Below, piece by piece: positions 35,840 to 45,085 of a stretch of DNA of 64,000 bases (the stretch's first letter is position 1; each line of letters starts with the position of its first letter). The position numbers were made by a program, and so were the translations under genes. This stretch comes from Brevundimonas sp. (GTDB lineage: Bacteria > Pseudomonadota > Alphaproteobacteria > Caulobacterales > Caulobacteraceae): NCBI RefSeq assembly GCF_030682035.1, contig NZ_JAUXQZ010000023.1:97857-161856 (forward strand), read 5' to 3'. Under the pieces are notes generated by a model that ran no database searches, was not told the DNA's origin, and saw only the letters and a list, made by a program, of their open reading frames with translations.

Positions 35840-37234
35840 TTCCCGGCTGCCGACGGCGACGGGAGTCGGATGGCTCGCGAGCGCCATGTTCAAAGCCTCG
35901 CGGTCCAGCCCGTTCTCCCACTTCGCCACAACAATGGTGGCCACGGCGTTGCCAATGAAATTGGTCAGGGCCCGGCATTCGCTCATGAATCGGTCGACGC
36001 CGAGGATCAGGGCCATGCCCGCCACCGGCACCGAGGGCACCACCGCCAGCGTCGCCGCCAGGGTGATGAATCCGGCGCCGGTGACCCCCGCCGCCCCCTT
36101 GGAGCTCAGCATGGCCACGGCCAGCAGCAGCAGCTGATCCCCCAGCGACAGCTCGACCCCGCAGGCCTGGGCGATGAACAGGGCCGCCAGCGTCATATAG
36201 ATGTTGGTGCCGTCCAGATTGAACGAATAGCCGGTCGGAACGACCAGGCCGACCACCGACTTGTCACAACCGGCGCGGCCCATCTTCTCGATGAGGCTGG
36301 GCAGGGCCGCCTCGGACGATGAGGTGCCCAGCACCAGCAGCAGCTCCTCTTTGAGATACCGGATCAGCTTGAAGATCGAGAAGCCGTTGAACCGGGCCAC
36401 CAGGCCCAGCACCACCACCACGAATAAGGCCGACGTCAGGTAGAAGGTCGCCACCAGCGCCGCGAGGTTGATGACGGACTCGATGCCATACCGGCCGATG
36501 GTGAAGGCGAAGGCCCCGAACGCCCCGATCGGCGCCGCCTTCATCAGGATGGCGACCAGTTTGAAGAAGGCCTCGGACACGCTTTCCAACAGCGTCAGGA
36601 CCGGCTGGGCCCGGTCGCCGATGACGGCCAGCGAAATGCCGAACAGGATGGCGAAGAACAGGACCTGCAGGATCTCGCCGCCGGCGAAGGCGCCGACCAC
36701 CGTCTCGGGGATGATGTTCATCAGGAAGCCGACGATGTCGGTGTCATGGGCCTTGGCGACATAGGTCTCGACCGCCGCCGGATCGAGCGTCGCCGGATTG
36801 ATGTTCATGCCCGCGCCGGGCCGCACCACATTGGCCACGATCAGCCCGATGATCAGGGCCAGGGTCGAGAAGGTCAGGAAATAGGCGAAGGCCTTGCCCA
36901 CCACCTGGCCCAGCTTGCCCAGGTCCCGCAGGTGGGCGATCCCGGTCGCCACGGTCAGGAAGATCACCGGAGCGATGATCATCTTCACCAGCCGGATGAA
37001 GGCGTCGCCCAGCGGTTTCAGGCTCTCGCCGAAGACCGGCCAGAAATGGCCGATCAGGGCGCCGAGGGTGATGGCGAACAGGACCTGGAAATAGAGATGG
37101 GTCCAGATCGGTTTGCGCTCCGGCGGCGCGGGCGGCGGCGAACTCGTATCGGGCACGGCGACGCCGGGCGCCGCCTTTTTCACGGTCGGGGCGCGCTTGC
37201 GGCCGCCAATGGATGTCGTGGGCTTGCGCGCCAT
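35825..37234 (-). CDS. Dicarboxylate/amino acid:cation symporter (DAACS), first copy
   Basis: This 469-residue membrane protein of the DctA/GltP family has [26 protein letters not shown], the conserved NMDGT-type substrate/cation motif, and SSSEAALP, the serine-rich hairpin. An extra cytoplasmic N-terminus of ~40 residues is rich in lysine and proline. DctA-type motifs ([10 protein letters not shown]) suggest C4-dicarboxylate uptake. A second family member is encoded at 53-54.4 kb. Confidence 0.9.
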   Translation of the reverse strand: MARKPTTSIGGRKRAPTVKKAAPGVAVPDTSSPPPAPPERKPIWTHLYFQVLFAITLGALIGHFWPVFGESLKPLGDAFIRLVKMIIAPVIFLTVATGIAHLRDLGKLGQVVGKAFAYFLTFSTLALIIGLIVANVVRPGAGMNINPATLDPAAVETYVAKAHDTDIVGFLMNIIPETVVGAFAGGEILQVLFFAILFGISLAVIGDRAQPVLTLLESVSEAFFKLVAILMKAAPIGAFGAFAFTIGRYGIESVINLAALVATFYLTSALFVVVVLGLVARFNGFSIFKLIRYLKEELLLVLGTSSSEAALPSLIEKMGRAGCDKSVVGLVVPTGYSFNLDGTNIYMTLAALFIAQACGVELSLGDQLLLLAVAMLSSKGAAGVTGAGFITLAATLAVVPSVPVAGMALILGVDRFMSECRALTNFIGNAVATIVVAKWENGLDREALNMALASHPTPVAVGSRESDDD

Positions 37235-37312
37235 GGCCGTCCCTCCCGTCGCCGGCTGACGGCCGCGACTCGCGGAGGTCAGCCTAAAGCGGGGGCCGCG
37301 CGGTTCCCAGCC

Positions 37313-40300
37313 TCAGGCTGTCGCCACCCGCGCCAGATCGGCCGTAATCCGTTCCGCCACCTTGAGCCGCTCCGCCGCCGTGTCCCAGTCGCCCTTGACC
37401 ACGATCTTCTGGTCGGGCCGCAGCTTCCAGAAGGCGTGGTTCTTCTGGATCAGGCCGACCAGCCCCATCGGATTGGGAAATTCGTTGTTGCGCAGCGTCA
37501 GCACCGCGCCCTTGGGCCCGATGTCGATGCGTTCGATACAGGCCGTCTTGCAGTTGGCCTTGATGCCGACGATGCGCAGCAGCTGTTTGGCCTCGTCCGG
37601 CAACGGTCCGAACCGGTCGATCAGTTCGGCGGCCAGCGCCTCGCGCGTCTCCGAATTCTCGGCGTCCGACAGGCGGCGATACAGGCTCAGGCGCACGTTC
37701 AGGTCGGGGACGTAGTTCTCCGGGATCAGCACCGCCGCCCCGACGTTGATCGCCGGCGACCAGCCGCGGTCGATCACGCCCCCGCCCTCGCCCGCCTGGC
37801 GCAGTTCGGCCACGGCGTCCTCCAGCATCTGCTGGTACAGCTCGACCCCGACCTCGCGGATATGGCCCGACTGTTCGTCGCCCAGCAGATTGCCGCCGCC
37901 CCGCTGATCCAGATCGTGGCTGGCCAGCTGGAACCCGGCGCCCAGATTGTCCAGCGACTGCAGCACCTGCAGCCGCCGCTCGGACGACAGGCTGATTGGC
38001 TTGTTCGGCGGCGTGGTCAGATAGGCGAAGGCCCGCGCCTTGGCCCGTCCGATCCGGCCGCGGATCTGGTGCAGCTGGGCGAGGCCGAACATGTCGGCCT
38101 TGTGCACGATCAGGGTGTTGGCCGTCGGCACGTCCAGCCCGCTCTCGACGATGGTCGTCGACAGCAACAGGTCATAGCTGCCGTCGTAGAAGGCGCTCAT
38201 CACGTCTTCCAGCTGGGTCGGCGACATCTGGCCGTGGCCGACGACGAATTTGATCTCCGGCACCTTCTCGCGAAGGAACTGCTCGATGTCCGGCAGGTCG
38301 GCGAGGCGCGGCACGACATAATAGGCCTGACCGCCGCGGTATTTCTCGCGCAGCAAAGCCTCGCGCACCAGCACCGGGTCCCACGGCGTGACATAGGTGC
38401 GAACCGCCAGACGATCGACCGGCGGCGTGGCGATGATCGACATCTCGCGGATGCCCGACAGCGCCATCTGCAGCGTCCGGGGGATCGGCGTGGCGGTCAG
38501 GGTCAGCAGGTGGACGTCGGCGCGGAGACCCTTCAGCTTCTCCTTGTGCTTGACGCCGAAATGCTGCTCTTCGTCAACGATAACAAGGCCCAAATCCTTG
38601 AACCAAACCTGATCACTCAGCACTGCATGAGTGCCGACCACGATCTCGAACGAGCCGTCCTTGAGGCCTGCCCTCGTCTCGGCCGCGTCCCGGGTCGTGA
38701 CCATCCGCGACAGGTGGCGCACCTTGATGGGCCAGCCGGCGAACCGCTCGCTGAAGGTCTTGAAATGCTGCCGCGCCAGCAGGGTCGTGGGACAGACGAT
38801 GGCCACCTGCTGGCCCGTCATCGCCACGACGAAGGCGGCCCGCAGCGCCACCTCTGTCTTGCCGAAACCGACGTCGCCGCAGATCAGCCGGTCCATCGGC
38901 GTGCCCTTGCCGAGGTCCTCCAGCACGTCGCCGATGGCGTTCAGCTGGTCGTCCGTCTCCTCGTAAGGGAAACGGGCGCAGAACTCGTCGAACAGGCCCT
39001 GCGGCGGTACGATGGCCTCCGAAGTCCGCAGCGACCGCTTGGCCGCCAGCGCGATCAGACCCTCGGCCATGTCGCGCAGGCGAGCCCTGGCCTTGGCCTT
39101 GCGCCCCTGCCAGGCCGCGCCGCCCAGCCGGTCCAGCTGGGCCCCGTCGGTATCCGAACCATAGCGGGTCAGCAGGTCGATGTTCTCGACCGGCAGATAG
39201 AGTTTGCTGTCGCCCGCGTAGAGCAGTTCCAGACAGTCGTGCGGCGCCTGCTGGATCTCCAGCGTCTTCAGCCCCTCATAGCGGCCGATGCCGTGATCTA
39301 GGTGGACGACCAGATCACCCGTGGTCAGCGCCGACGCCTCGGCCAGGAAGTTCGACGCCCGCCGCTTCTTCTTGGGCCGCGCCAGCCGGTCGCCCAGCAT
39401 GTCGGTCTCGGAGATGACGGCGATCGCATCCGTCTCGAACCCGTGCTCGACCGGCAGGACGCCGCGCAGATAAAGGTCCTTCGGCGCCTTCAGCACATCG
39501 GCCCAGCCGCGCACTGCGACGACATGCTCCAGCCCGTGATCGGCCAGCATGGCCGCCAAGCGCTCGGACGAGCCTTCGGTCCACGACGCGAACAGCACCC
39601 GCTTGCCCTTGGCCTTTACCGCCTCGGCGTGGCGCGCCACGGCCTCGAACAGATTGACGCTGTCCTGCGCCCGCTCGGCGGCGAAGCTGCGGCCCAGCCG
39701 ACCGCCGGCGTCCTCGCCGGGGCCATGGAAGGGCGACAGCCGCCGTACCCAGCGCCCTGCCAGCGCGCTGTTCCAGTCGCTCTCGCCCAGATACAGCCGC
39801 TCGGGCGGCAGGGCGCGATAGGCCGCCCCGCCCTTGCCCATCGAGGCGTCCCGCCGGGCCTCCCAGGCGTCGCGGGTCAGGTTCCAGCGCTCGTTCCGGG
39901 CCGCCTCGACCTGATTGTCGAGGAACAGGCGGGCGTCGTCGGGCAGATAGTCGAACAGCGTCTCCAGCCGGTCGTAGAGCAGCGGCAGCCAGTGCTCCAT
40001 GCCCTGCCGCCGCGCGCCCTCGCTGATGGCCGAATAGAGCGGGTCGTCCCCGGCAGCACCGAACAGGTCGAGATAGCCGGTGCGGAAGCGCGAAATGCTG
40101 TCGGGGTCCAGCAGGGCCTCGGACACGGGCGCGAGGTGCACTTCGCGAAGCTGGCCGGTGGACCGCTGGGTCGCTGGATCGAAGGTGCGGATCGATTCCA
40201 GCTCGGAGCCGAACATGTCCAGCCGCACCGGCTCCTCGAAGCCCGGCGGGAAGACGTCGATGACGCCGCCGCGAACCGCGAACTCGCCTTTTTCCGAGAC

Positions 40301-40765
40301 GGTCGAGGCGCGCATATAGCCGTTGGCCGCGAAATACCGCTCCAGCGCCGCGGTCTCGAGATCAAGCCCGACCGTGGTCTGGAACCCGGCCCCGTTGGTC
40401 ACCTCCCGCGGCGGCGTGCGCTGCATGGCCGCGCCCACGGTCGTCACGACCAGCACCGGTCTGCGGTCGCCGCGCGCGCGCTGCGCCAGCCGGGTCAGCG
40501 CCGCCATCCGCTCAGCCGACACCGACGACGTCGGGCTCAGCCGGTCGTAGGGCAGGCAGTCCCAGGCCGGGAACTCCACCACGTCCACGCCGTCAGCGAA
40601 GAAGCCGAACGCCTGCACGAACTCGCCCATGCGGGCATAGTCTCGCGCCACGAATAAACCGACGCCGCCGTCGGCCTTCAGCCGCTCGGCCACGACAAGC
40701 GCGTCGAGACCCTCGGGCGCGCCGCCCAGGTCCTGATCGCTGCGTTTGGGAAGGGCGCCGTCCAT
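37313..40765 (-). CDS. mfd: Transcription-repair coupling factor Mfd
   Basis: This protein of about 1150 residues removes stalled RNA polymerase and recruits UvrA. The UvrB-like N-terminal domain is around residues 30-330 (FPAWDCLPYDRLSP). The polymerase-interaction domain near 470-540 has GDLVVHLDHGIGRYEGL. The translocase domains have GDVGFGKTEVALRAAF (Walker A), DEEQHFG (Walker B), LTATPIPRTL and QIRGRIGRAKARAFAY. The start at ATG 40763-40765 shares its A with the sdhE stop. The upstream frame to 41014 is not Mfd. Confidence 0.98.
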   Translation of the reverse strand: MDGALPKRSDQDLGGAPEGLDALVVAERLKADGGVGLFVARDYARMGEFVQAFGFFADGVDVVEFPAWDCLPYDRLSPTSSVSAERMAALTRLAQRARGDRRPVLVVTTVGAAMQRTPPREVTNGAGFQTTVGLDLETAALERYFAANGYMRASTVSEKGEFAVRGGVIDVFPPGFEEPVRLDMFGSELESIRTFDPATQRSTGQLREVHLAPVSEALLDPDSISRFRTGYLDLFGAAGDDPLYSAISEGARRQGMEHWLPLLYDRLETLFDYLPDDARLFLDNQVEAARNERWNLTRDAWEARRDASMGKGGAAYRALPPERLYLGESDWNSALAGRWVRRLSPFHGPGEDAGGRLGRSFAAERAQDSVNLFEAVARHAEAVKAKGKRVLFASWTEGSSERLAAMLADHGLEHVVAVRGWADVLKAPKDLYLRGVLPVEHGFETDAIAVISETDMLGDRLARPKKKRRASNFLAEASALTTGDLVVHLDHGIGRYEGLKTLEIQQAPHDCLELLYAGDSKLYLPVENIDLLTRYGSDTDGAQLDRLGGAAWQGRKAKARARLRDMAEGLIALAAKRSLRTSEAIVPPQGLFDEFCARFPYEETDDQLNAIGDVLEDLGKGTPMDRLICGDVGFGKTEVALRAAFVVAMTGQQVAIVCPTTLLARQHFKTFSERFAGWPIKVRHLSRMVTTRDAAETRAGLKDGSFEIVVGTHAVLSDQVWFKDLGLVIVDEEQHFGVKHKEKLKGLRADVHLLTLTATPIPRTLQMALSGIREMSIIATPPVDRLAVRTYVTPWDPVLVREALLREKYRGGQAYYVVPRLADLPDIEQFLREKVPEIKFVVGHGQMSPTQLEDVMSAFYDGSYDLLLSTTIVESGLDVPTANTLIVHKADMFGLAQLHQIRGRIGRAKARAFAYLTTPPNKPISLSSERRLQVLQSLDNLGAGFQLASHDLDQRGGGNLLGDEQSGHIREVGVELYQQMLEDAVAELRQAGEGGGVIDRGWSPAINVGAAVLIPENYVPDLNVRLSLYRRLSDAENSETREALAAELIDRFGPLPDEAKQLLRIVGIKANCKTACIERIDIGPKGAVLTLRNNEFPNPMGLVGLIQKNHAFWKLRPDQKIVVKGDWDTAAERLKVAERITADLARVATA

Positions 40766-41070
40766 CAACCGGCCCCTTCGGCCACGGCGGCGGCGACATG
40801 GTCGCGCATGAACGTCCTCAGCTTGATCATGACGGGGGTGTCGTGCGCCGACGGCGTCGGCTCCGTTCCGATGATCCAGGCGTACAGGCGATGATCGTCG
40901 TCCTCGGCCAGCAGGGCCTCGAGGAAATCCAGTTCGCTTTCGTCGAGCGTCGGCCCGACCTGATCCACAAAGGGACCCAGAACGAGATCGGCCTCGCGGA
41001 ATCCGCGCCGCCATGCGCGGAAGGTGATCCGGCCGAGGCGTTGCTTCAGACGTGCGTCAATATCGGCCAC
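40765..41070 (-). CDS. sdhE: Succinate dehydrogenase assembly factor SdhE
   Basis: This ~101-residue protein of the SDHAF2/Sdh5 family promotes covalent FAD attachment to the succinate dehydrogenase flavoprotein. The RGxxE region appears here as AWRRGFREADLVLGPFVDQ, followed by LDFLEALLAEDDDHRLYAWIIG. The start is GTG at 41068-41070 behind AAGGA. It is translationally coupled to mfd and divergent from recG, an arrangement common in alphaproteobacteria. Confidence 0.9.
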   Translation of the reverse strand: MADIDARLKQRLGRITFRAWRRGFREADLVLGPFVDQVGPTLDESELDFLEALLAEDDDHRLYAWIIGTEPTPSAHDTPVMIKLRTFMRDHVAAAVAEGAG

Positions 41071-41155
41071 AAGGTTCCTTGCCCGGTCGGTCAGGTTCAA
41101 TCGCGCTGCCGAGATAGCGTTCCAGACTCGTTTTCGCCAGCTATGCTGTCGATCC

Positions 41156-43243
41156 ATGCGGCCGCAGAGTCTCTTTCCCCTGTTCGCGGAGGTCTCCACC
41201 CTGAAGGGCGTGGGGCCGAAGATCCTGCCGCTCGTCCAGAAACTGGCCGGGCCGCTGGTTCGCGACGTCCTGTTTCTGTCGCCCTCCGGCCTGATCGTGC
41301 GGCAGCCGATGACGGCGGTGAACGCCGTCGAGGGCCAGGTCGGGATCTTCGAAGTCGTCATCGACCGGCTGATCGTGCCCGGCAAGCCCGGCGTGCCGAT
41401 CAAGGTCCGGGCGTCCGACGACACCGGCTTCGTCCACATGATCTGGTTCGGCGGCTCGGCCCAGCACATCGACCGCCTGCTGCCCAAGGGCCAGAAGCGC
41501 CTGGTCTCCGGCAAGGTTGAGCGCTTCAACGCCGAGGTGCAGATCGTCCACCCGGACATCTACACGCCGGAGCAGGCCGGCGAGATCGCGGCCATCGAGC
41601 CGGTCTATCCGGCGACTGCCGGCCTCTCCTCACGCGTGGTGCGCAAATTGGCGCAGGCGGCCCTGACGCATGCGCCGGAGTTGCCGGAGTGGCAGGACCC
41701 GGCCTGGATGGCGAAGAATCGGTGGCCCGGCTGGCGCGCGGCTCTCGAGGCCCTGCACGCGCCAACCTGCGAGCCCGAGCTGGAGCCCGACGCCCCGGCC
41801 CGGCAGCGGCTGGCCTATGACGAACTGCTGGCCCACCAGTTGGCCCTCGCCCGCCGCCGCCGCGCGCGCCAGATCACGCCAGGCCCGCGGATCGCGCCCG
41901 GCGACGCCTCCACCCACCTGTTGGCCGCCCTCGGCTTCGACCTGACCGGCGCCCAGACCCAGGCCGTCGCCGAGATACGCCGCGACCTGGCCTCGGGCGA
42001 ACAGATGGGCCGGCTGCTGCAAGGCGACGTTGGCTCGGGCAAGACCGCGGTCGCCGCCCTGGCGCTGGCCGACGCGGCCGCCTCCGGTTTTCAGGCCGCC
42101 CTGATGGCCCCCACGGAAATCCTCGCCCGCCAGCACTGGCAAAGGCTGGCGCCGATGCTGGAGGCCGCCGGCGTCCCGACCATCCTGCTGACCGGCCGCG
42201 ACACGCCCGCCGAGCGCCGCGTCCGTCTGGCCGCCCTGGCCTCGGGCGAAGCGAGGGTCGCCATCGGCACCCACGCCCTGTTTCAGGACGCCGTCCGCTT
42301 CAACCGACTGGCCCTCGCCGTCATCGACGAACAGCACCGCTTCGGCGTCAATGAGCGCCAGCGACTGCAGGCCAAGGGCGACCCGAGGACAGGCGGCGTC
42401 CATCTGCTGACCATGTCGGCCACCCCCATTCCCCGCACGCTGGAGCTGACCCAGTACGGCGAGCTGGAGGTGTCGCGCCTGACCGAAAAGCCGCCGGGCC
42501 GCACGCCGGTTACGACCGCCGTCCTGCCGCTGGCCCGCATCGGCGAGGTGGCGAAGCGGCTGAAGGCGGCCATCGACAGCGGCGCCCAAGCCTACTGGAT
42601 CTGCCCGCTGGTGGCCGAGAGCGAGGCCCTCGATCTGGCCGCCGCCGAGGCGCGGGCTGCTGACCTGCGCCGCATCCTCAAGGTCGAGGTCGGTCTCGCC
42701 CACGGCCAGATGCCGGGACCGGAACGCGAGGCGGTGATGGCCGACTTCGCCGACGGCCGCATTCCATTACTGGTCGCCACCACCGTGGTCGAAGTCGGGG
42801 TCGATGTGGCCAACGCCACCATCATGGTCATTGAACACGCCGACCGCTTCGGCCTCGCCCAGCTGCACCAACTCCGGGGCCGCGTCGGTCGTGGGTCCAA
42901 GGCCAGCGCCTGTATCCTGCTGTACGGCGGCGGGGACGACGGGCTCGGCGAGACGGCTCGGCTGCGGCTCGAGACCCTGCGACGCACCGAGGATGGTTTC
43001 GAGATCGCCGAGGAGGATTTCCGCCTGCGCGGCGGCGGCGATCCGCTGGGGCTGAAGCAGAGCGGCTTCCCCGCCTATCGCTTCGCCGACCCGATCCGGC
43101 ACCGATCGCTGCTGCTGGCGGCCGCCGACGACGCCCGGCTGGTGCTCGGCCGCGACCCGGACCTGACATCGCCCCGCGGCGAGGCGGTCAAGGTGCTGGA
43201 AGCCCTGTTCGACTGGCGCAACGACCGGCCGGGGATCGATTAG
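41156..43243 (+). CDS. recG: ATP-dependent DNA helicase RecG
   Basis: This 695-residue helicase reverses stalled forks and processes Holliday junctions. The wedge domain occupies the first ~220 residues (LKGVGPKILPLVQKLAG). The motor has GDVGSGKTAVAALALAD (motif I), TILARQHW (Ia), DEQHRFGV (II), MSATPIPRTL (III), and QLRGRVGRGSKAS (VI), ending with LRGGGDPLGLKQSG. Start is ATG 41156. Confidence 0.97.
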   Translation: MRPQSLFPLFAEVSTLKGVGPKILPLVQKLAGPLVRDVLFLSPSGLIVRQPMTAVNAVEGQVGIFEVVIDRLIVPGKPGVPIKVRASDDTGFVHMIWFGGSAQHIDRLLPKGQKRLVSGKVERFNAEVQIVHPDIYTPEQAGEIAAIEPVYPATAGLSSRVVRKLAQAALTHAPELPEWQDPAWMAKNRWPGWRAALEALHAPTCEPELEPDAPARQRLAYDELLAHQLALARRRRARQITPGPRIAPGDASTHLLAALGFDLTGAQTQAVAEIRRDLASGEQMGRLLQGDVGSGKTAVAALALADAAASGFQAALMAPTEILARQHWQRLAPMLEAAGVPTILLTGRDTPAERRVRLAALASGEARVAIGTHALFQDAVRFNRLALAVIDEQHRFGVNERQRLQAKGDPRTGGVHLLTMSATPIPRTLELTQYGELEVSRLTEKPPGRTPVTTAVLPLARIGEVAKRLKAAIDSGAQAYWICPLVAESEALDLAAAEARAADLRRILKVEVGLAHGQMPGPEREAVMADFADGRIPLLVATTVVEVGVDVANATIMVIEHADRFGLAQLHQLRGRVGRGSKASACILLYGGGDDGLGETARLRLETLRRTEDGFEIAEEDFRLRGGGDPLGLKQSGFPAYRFADPIRHRSLLLAAADDARLVLGRDPDLTSPRGEAVKVLEALFDWRNDRPGID

Positions 43244-43263
43244 GTCGAAGCGAAGCAGGATGC

Positions 43264-43536
43264 CTTGTCATCCCGGCCGAAGCGAAGCGGAGAGCCGGGA
43301 CGGTTGAAGCACCCCCTTCTCTCCGGCCTCCCGGACAGCCCGCTTGGGCTGAGCCGGGAGCAAGGCTGCCACTGCACAGAAGGCAAGGGCTTGTCCCTTG
43401 GGCAGCGATGCGACCCCCACGATCGGAGCGGCCTCCACCCGTCTCCCGGCTCAGCCCAAGAGGGCTGTCCGGGAGAGACCAGAGAGGAGGCGTCTCCCGT
43501 CCCCGATCTTCGCTTCGCTACGTCGGGGATGACAAG
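43264..43536. repeat. Nested inverted-repeat element
   Basis: Between recG and the next gene lies a ~273-bp element made of two nested inverted repeats. The outer arms are 43264-43303 and 43496-43536 (both begin CTTGTCATCCC when read inward). The inner arms are 43328-43360 and 43443-43475, 33 bases each, matching as inverted copies at 32 positions. Each inner arm is itself a palindrome (CTCCCGG ... CCGGGAG). A small stem AAGGG-CTTGT-CCCTT sits near the centre (43385-43399). The whole could fold into a long cruciform. Open frames crossing it are not convincing genes. It resembles dispersed intergenic repeats of Caulobacterales. Confidence 0.75.
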
Positions 43537-43597
43537 AAGCTCAAACCCACGTCGCCTTACCTCATGGGGCGAAGGTCGCTTTGCCCCGTAGCGGACG

Positions 43598-43900
43598 TCA
43601 GCGTCTTGCAGCGAAGAGGCTCGGGTTGTGTCGTCGAGCAGACTTGGTCGCGCGGAGAAAGCCAGAATCGGAGAAGTTCGACGTGGCTTCACGCAACTCT
43701 TCAACAACGGTGTCGAGGATGGGGAGACACACGGTCGGATCGGTATCCTGAGCGTTCTTCAGCGCTCCATCGGCTTCGACGACCAGAGTGGCGACAAGCA
43801 GCCATTCGTGGGAATCTAGCGTCGCCGGTTGCACCAACAACCAATGTGCGCGCTCGGCAGCCAGAGCGGCCTGTTTCCGATGACCTTCCGCCTCATCCAT
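43598..43900 (-). CDS. Possible small protein of unknown function
   Basis: This is a 100-codon open frame, predicted all-helical (MDEAEGHRKQAALAAERAHWLL; LDTVVEELREATSNF), with balanced amino-acid use. No domain is recognised. It sits between the inverted-repeat element and the DUF3089 gene, and its GC is lower than its neighbours. The frames on the opposite strand look less protein-like. It may be a decayed or horizontally acquired gene. Confidence 0.4.
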   Translation of the reverse strand: MDEAEGHRKQAALAAERAHWLLVQPATLDSHEWLLVATLVVEADGALKNAQDTDPTVCLPILDTVVEELREATSNFSDSGFLRATKSARRHNPSLFAARR

Positions 43901-43978
43901 TCGCTGAAGATGCCTTTACGCTCGTCACGGTGCAACAACGCCTCCCACCGTTGGCCGACATCCTGCCCCCGCGCCCGC

Positions 43979-45085
43979 CTAGGCGGCCGAACGCGCCTGC
44001 CAGACCGCCAACCGCGCCTGAACATCTGCTTCAATGTCCCCATAGAACAGATTGTACGGACGAGACTTTCTTCGGTCTGCCCAACCACCGGTCTCGCGGA
44101 ACGACTCCGTCCGCGGCTCGGTGTGGCGCAGCAGGCCGTCGCGGCACTGGGTCGCGATTTCCCGGGCCATCAAGGCTGGCCGTACGCCCCATTCCAGCCC
44201 CGTGGCGTTGGTCGCCCCCTGATGCAGCCGCGCCTCAACCGCGCGTGTATCGGTCGAGCCCGTCACCGGGTTTACGCACAGGGCCGGACGGCCGTTCAGA
44301 TCCACCAGCCGCCCCCGCCCGTCCCAGACCAGGGCGCGTCGAAGCCGCCGACGGCCCGCCCCGTCGTTGTCGTCACTGACCGGCGACCAGGCCACGATAC
44401 AGCCGACCTGGTCGCGGCCGGCGCAGGCGGGAACCTGCGGCGACAGGGCGTCGGCGGCCACGATCACATCCATCAGATAGACGGCCACCAGCCGGGCCCT
44501 CAGCGCCGGATCGACCGCGATCCGCTCGCGCACCAGCCGCTCGATCAGGTCGCCGCCCTGTTCCACACCCGCCAGCACGATCGGGCCGTCCGGATGGCGC
44601 GCGATCCAGGCGTCGAAGGCGGCGGCGACGTCGCGCCAGGCGAAGGCCCGCGCCTCGCGCGCATCGTCGCGCAGGGTCAGCCGGGTGTAGAGACTGCCCT
44701 GACGATAGCGCGGGGCGCTGATGGAGCCCGCCCGGGCGAAGGGTCCGGCGTAGTTGGGCAGCACCACCCGCTTCAGCCAGGCGTCCGCGTCGGGATCGCC
44801 GATCGGGCCGTTCCATTCGCGGCCGCCGTCATAGGTGGTCGAATGCACGAAGAAGACCGCGGCGGGCCCCGACCCCGGCCCGCGCACATCGCGCAGCGCC
44901 CAAGCCCTGGGATCGTTGTAGTCGGGGGCCGGCGGCGGCCTATAGGTCTGGAACGGCACCTGCGGGTCCAATCCGGCCTTGAGAATATCACCGCGCCACA
45001 CCGCCGCCGCCGTGGCCAGAAGCAGGACGATGGTCAGGCCGATCCAGCCGATCCATTGTCGCGCGGTCATGCGGCCCGGCCTCAT
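43979..45085 (-). CDS. DUF3089 alpha/beta-hydrolase-like protein without catalytic serine
   Basis: This protein of about 368 residues begins at an ATG (45083-45085) overlapping the hldD stop. An N-terminal helix (WIGWIGLTIVLLLATAAAVW) anchors it in the membrane. The soluble part shows DUF3089 landmarks: VFFVHSTTYDGGREWN, GSLYTRLTLRDDAREARAFAW and YNLFYGDIEADVQAR. In family members the nucleophile elbow is usually GHSQG. Here it is LAGVEQGGDL, with glutamate in place of serine, and the histidine usually just before the NLFY block is not seen. It may be a pseudo-enzyme. It is co-transcribed with hldD and hldE. Confidence 0.75.
   Translation of the reverse strand: MRPGRMTARQWIGWIGLTIVLLLATAAAVWRGDILKAGLDPQVPFQTYRPPPAPDYNDPRAWALRDVRGPGSGPAAVFFVHSTTYDGGREWNGPIGDPDADAWLKRVVLPNYAGPFARAGSISAPRYRQGSLYTRLTLRDDAREARAFAWRDVAAAFDAWIARHPDGPIVLAGVEQGGDLIERLVRERIAVDPALRARLVAVYLMDVIVAADALSPQVPACAGRDQVGCIVAWSPVSDDNDGAGRRRLRRALVWDGRGRLVDLNGRPALCVNPVTGSTDTRAVEARLHQGATNATGLEWGVRPALMAREIATQCRDGLLRHTEPRTESFRETGGWADRRKSRPYNLFYGDIEADVQARLAVWQARSAA

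Noticed and set aside
36746..39301. An 851-codon plus-strand frame across the symporter and mfd
   Set aside because: It is antisense to mfd and to the symporter, with Arg/Gln/His-rich composition and no domain.
43408..44379. A 323-codon plus-strand frame crossing the inverted repeat
   Set aside because: It runs through the repeat and is antisense to the hypothetical and DUF3089 genes; its sequence is Arg/Pro-rich.
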